In this document: positions 21,604 to 23,392 of the stretch, piece by piece
How the letters are laid out: each line of letters starts with the position of its first letter
Numbering within the stretch: position 1 is the first letter of the stretch
NCBI GenBank assembly: GCA_944392525.1
Contig: CALXXB010000020.1
Span: 1-23,392, forward strand
DNA: 23,392 nucleotides
Reading direction: 5' to 3'
From: an uncultured Clostridia bacterium
Lineage (GTDB): Bacteria; Bacillota_A; Clostridia; TANB77; CAG-508
Position numbers and translations under genes: made by a program
The notes under the pieces: model-generated
Seen by the model: only the letters and a program-made list of their open reading frames with translations
Told to the model about the DNA's origin: nothing
The model's database searches: none

Positions 21604-22485
21604 TTAATTTTTCTTTATAAAACTAACTATATCTTTTGCCACAATCTCTTCTTTTTCGTGATATCCATGATTTGCACCATCTACATAATCAATATCCTTA
21701 TTAGGATTTGTAATTATATTACTTACAATTGTTACTAACTCTTCTGCTTTTTGTAAGATCATTTCATTATCGTTTCCCCATCTCATAAATAGAGGGACCT
21801 TTATATTATTTAATTTTTCTAAATCATTATCTCTTCCATATCTTGCAAAGTCTATATCTTTATTATACTTAGCATAGCGTAAAAATGTTTTTACACTAAT
21901 TGGATGAATAAATGCTCCTCTTGGCATAAGTTCTTTAGAATTATTCGCTTCTTTTTCTTCCGCTAATTTTAAATAATCTTCATATTTATCTCCTAAATAA
22001 ACTTTTATTGCCATTGGAATATCTATTAATGATAATAATACCACACCTTTAATAACATCTAAAATATCTTTTTCATCTTCCTCTAATAATTCATTATATG
22101 TATATACAATTTTTGTACAACCCAAACTATGCCCTTGTAAATAAATCTCACTATATCCTAATTCCTTTAATTTTAGTATTGCACCTACTATATCTTCATA
22201 TCCTTCTAGTACATCTTCATATGCTGTTCCTCCAAGCATTTTTTCTGTTTTTCCATTGATTTCTTTACTTATATATTTTACAATTTCACTTCCTCTATTA
22301 TTAAAACAAAAATAATCAATACCACTCTCATTTACTATTTTTGCTATTATGTCATCTCTTTTTTTAAAGCAATTACTAGTCATCCCATGCACTGCTAATA
22401 TTACTTTTTTTGTTCTTTCGTTTCCATTATACAAAATTCCACTTAAGTCTACTCCATCTGTTGCCAAAAAATCTATTTTTTCCAT
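21604..22485 (-). CDS. Alpha/beta hydrolase, DUF1749/serine aminopeptidase-like
   Basis: A 293-residue cytoplasmic hydrolase. The oxyanion segment is 'VILAVHGMTSN' (HG at 33-34), the nucleophile Ser120 is in LQGHSLGCTK, the likely acid lies in 'MRWGNDNEMI', and the catalytic His273 is in 'DGANHGYHEKE'. The overall form, with 'CFNNRGSEIVKYI' and 'GGTAYEDVLEGYEDI', is like DUF1749 proteins (the SidJ-like esterase group). The substrate is unknown; small-ester or lactone hydrolysis is usual. It has a clear promoter (22511-22539), AGGAGAGGTG before the ATG, and is followed by a second unrelated alpha/beta hydrolase in the same run. Confidence 0.87.
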   Translation of the reverse strand: MEKIDFLATDGVDLSGILYNGNERTKKVILAVHGMTSNCFKKRDDIIAKIVNESGIDYFCFNNRGSEIVKYISKEINGKTEKMLGGTAYEDVLEGYEDIVGAILKLKELGYSEIYLQGHSLGCTKIVYTYNELLEEDEKDILDVIKGVVLLSLIDIPMAIKVYLGDKYEDYLKLAEEKEANNSKELMPRGAFIHPISVKTFLRYAKYNKDIDFARYGRDNDLEKLNNIKVPLFMRWGNDNEMILQKAEELVTIVSNIITNPNKDIDYVDGANHGYHEKEEIVAKDIVSFIKKN

Positions 22486-22510
22486 GATATCACCTCTCCT
22501 TATAGCCTAA

Positions 22511-22539
22511 ATTATATAATAACAATTTTATTTTATCAA
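22511..22539 (-). promoter_or_regulatory. Promoter of the two-hydrolase operon
   Basis: TTGATA (22539-22534), a 17-base spacer and a perfect TATAAT (22516-22511) on the minus strand, 26 bases before the ATG and just downstream of the preceding terminator. Confidence 0.7.
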
Positions 22540-22550
22540 GAAAAATAAAT

Positions 22551-22576
22551 AAAAAAGGAAGTGCCTACAAGGCACT
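22551..22576 (-). terminator. Intrinsic terminator of the 171-residue unknown gene
   Basis: AGTGCCT (22576-22570 on the minus strand) pairs with AGGCACT (22566-22560) around a TGT loop, then TCCTTTTTT follows. The gene's TAG stop (22567-22565) overlaps the stem. Confidence 0.85.
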
Positions 22577-23080
22577 CCCCTTTAGGTGCTTAACAAACCT
22601 GAAAAGCCACCTGTACTTAGAGACATCTTCTACAAGAGTCTTACTAAGCGGACTTGAGTCTATATAGCACTGCCAGTACATTTTCTCTACGTGGCATGCA
22701 TACGTTTCTCTAATCTCTTGATATGACTCAAAGATTCTTCCAAATGTATCTAACTTAGCCGTTGCATTTCGCACTCCAGCATATACAAAAAAAGCCTTCG
22801 AGTATATGTTATACGAACTAACCCATCCATCTGTGAGAGAATCCTCAAAGATATATACTTCCGGGTTGTATCCTCTAGAAACAGTCATCTTAATAAAAAG
22901 CATTTGAGAAGAACTCTCATCATACAAGCCTTTTATTGCACTAACAGTTGTCCTGTCTTCTTGCTTTTCTTCCAGGTATCCTTTAATCTCCTCTCCTTCG
23001 TCTTGAACGAAATACCCTTGGAGCTCTTCTTTAGCACCATAATTATAGGAGAGCCCACCTGAAAAACTAAACACCTTCAT
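22565..23080 (-). CDS. Unknown protein, compositional outlier
   Basis: I do not recognise this protein. It has 171 residues and no signal peptide or membrane helix. The N-terminal two thirds are rich in short beta-like stretches and aromatics ('FSFSGGLSYNYGAKEEL', 'PEVYIFEDSLTDGWVSSYN'). A helical C-terminal third follows ('RIFESYQEIRETYACHVEK' to 'WLFRFVKHLKGSAL'). Codon use is visibly less AT-biased than in the neighbours, with more C- and G-ending codons, which suggests a gene acquired from elsewhere or under special selection. ATG has AAGGAG 7 bases upstream, and the gene has its own terminator. It stands alone between rnpB and the hydrolase operon. Confidence 0.75.
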   Translation of the reverse strand: MKVFSFSGGLSYNYGAKEELQGYFVQDEGEEIKGYLEEKQEDRTTVSAIKGLYDESSSQMLFIKMTVSRGYNPEVYIFEDSLTDGWVSSYNIYSKAFFVYAGVRNATAKLDTFGRIFESYQEIRETYACHVEKMYWQCYIDSSPLSKTLVEDVSKYRWLFRFVKHLKGSAL

Positions 23081-23131
23081 TTTATCTCCTTACACTTGTT
23101 GTTCGAGATATCCTACAAACCACCTAATAAT

Positions 23132-23140
23132 ATAATATCA
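23132..23140 (-). promoter_or_regulatory. Possible promoter of the 171-residue unknown gene
   Basis: TGATATTAT on the minus strand, an extended -10-like word about 52 bases before the ATG. No -35 consensus stands 17 bases upstream. Confidence 0.3.
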
Positions 23141-23166
23141 CAATTTTGTATAAATTTCCACTATTA

Positions 23167-23197
23167 TGTAAATAAAGAGTAGCTTTTAGCTACTCTT
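23167..23197 (-). terminator. Terminator downstream of rnpB
   Basis: AAGAGTAGCT (23197-23188 on the minus strand) pairs with AGCTACTCTT (23184-23175) around a three-base loop, and TTATTTA follows. It lies about 30 bases past the RNase P RNA 3' end. The T tract is short of ideal. Confidence 0.6.
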
Positions 23198-23228
23198 CGA
23201 AAAAAAATTATTAAAAAGGAAATAAGTA

Positions 23229-23392
23229 AATCTGTAAGCCGGGTTCTGTCTTTTAAAATAGTCATTTATCTAGGATAAGTATTGCTACCTATCTCAAGCC
23301 ACGCAGGTAAGAAGACGCCGAGCAGGCTTAATCTTCTCATTTAGGTGTTGCTCCAGATGGGGTTTACACTGACCCATTATGTCACCATAATG
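23229..23392 (-). ncRNA. rnpB: RNase P RNA, 3' part (5' end outside the window)
   Basis: Catalytic RNA that matures tRNA 5' ends. On the minus strand the conserved segment AAACCCCATCTGGAGCAA (in 23350-23370) and, near the 3' end, ACAGAACCCGGCTTA (23236-23250) are typical of bacterial RNase P RNA. The stretch between them can fold into paired arms. The 3' end is placed at about 23229 by likeness, not measured. The 5' domain, with the GAGGAAAGTCC-type element, lies beyond the right edge. I cannot decide between the A and B structural types from this part. Confidence 0.9.

Overview
The window is AT-rich (roughly 30 % G+C by eye, not computed). Every gene I can support lies on the minus strand. 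Strong AAGGAGG-type ribosome binding sites, TTGACA/TATAAT promoters, a BlaI/BlaR-type regulator pair, a Gram-positive class B PBP and a clostridial-style prepilin point to a low-GC Firmicute. An anaerobic, probably gut-dwelling member of the Clostridia is the best guess, but no marker here fixes the species.

Layout, read in the direction of transcription from the right edge. The 3' part of RNase P RNA (rnpB) is followed by a stand-alone unknown gene of unusual composition (22565-23080). Next come two serine alpha/beta hydrolases (22485 down to 20462) sharing one promoter and one terminator. Then follows the most notable block (20435 down to 13448). It is a mec/bla-like cell-wall locus with a BlaI repressor under an operator-bearing promoter and a BlaR1-like M56 metalloprotease whose outside domain is not a penicillin-binding domain. 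Two small membrane proteins and a membrane-anchored GH25 muramidase follow, and 136 bases further on a MecA/PBP2a-type transpeptidase. Downstream is a pair of repeat/coiled-coil genes (12 DUF4116 repeats; a small partner with a similar C-terminal helix) and a decayed ORF remnant. After that come an alkaline-phosphatase-superfamily hydrolase, then a prepilin-PKD-LRR surface protein preceded by a tiny leader ORF and a strong intrinsic terminator, which looks like an attenuator.

The left part is metabolic. It holds an NYC1-like short-chain dehydrogenase, a diaminopentanoate-dehydrogenase-like oxidoreductase, 6-phosphofructokinase, a FIST-domain sensor gene broken by a frameshift, an NAD(P)-aldehyde dehydrogenase, a small anchored protein of unknown role and a FucO-like iron alcohol dehydrogenase. 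No terminator is visible between FIST and the aldehyde dehydrogenase, so FIST-ALDH-anchored protein-ADH may be one aldehyde/alcohol operon with an internal hairpin. Two REP-like palindromic elements built around GGGAC/GTCCC words sit at the ends of the adh and pfkA transcripts.

How the genes may work together: in the mec-like block, the protease would cleave BlaI (its Asn-Phe cleavage position is kept) when its unusual external domain senses an envelope signal. That would release expression of the muramidase and perhaps of the low-affinity PBP. This is inference from architecture and order. No beta-lactamase, CRISPR array, tRNA or complete insertion sequence was seen.
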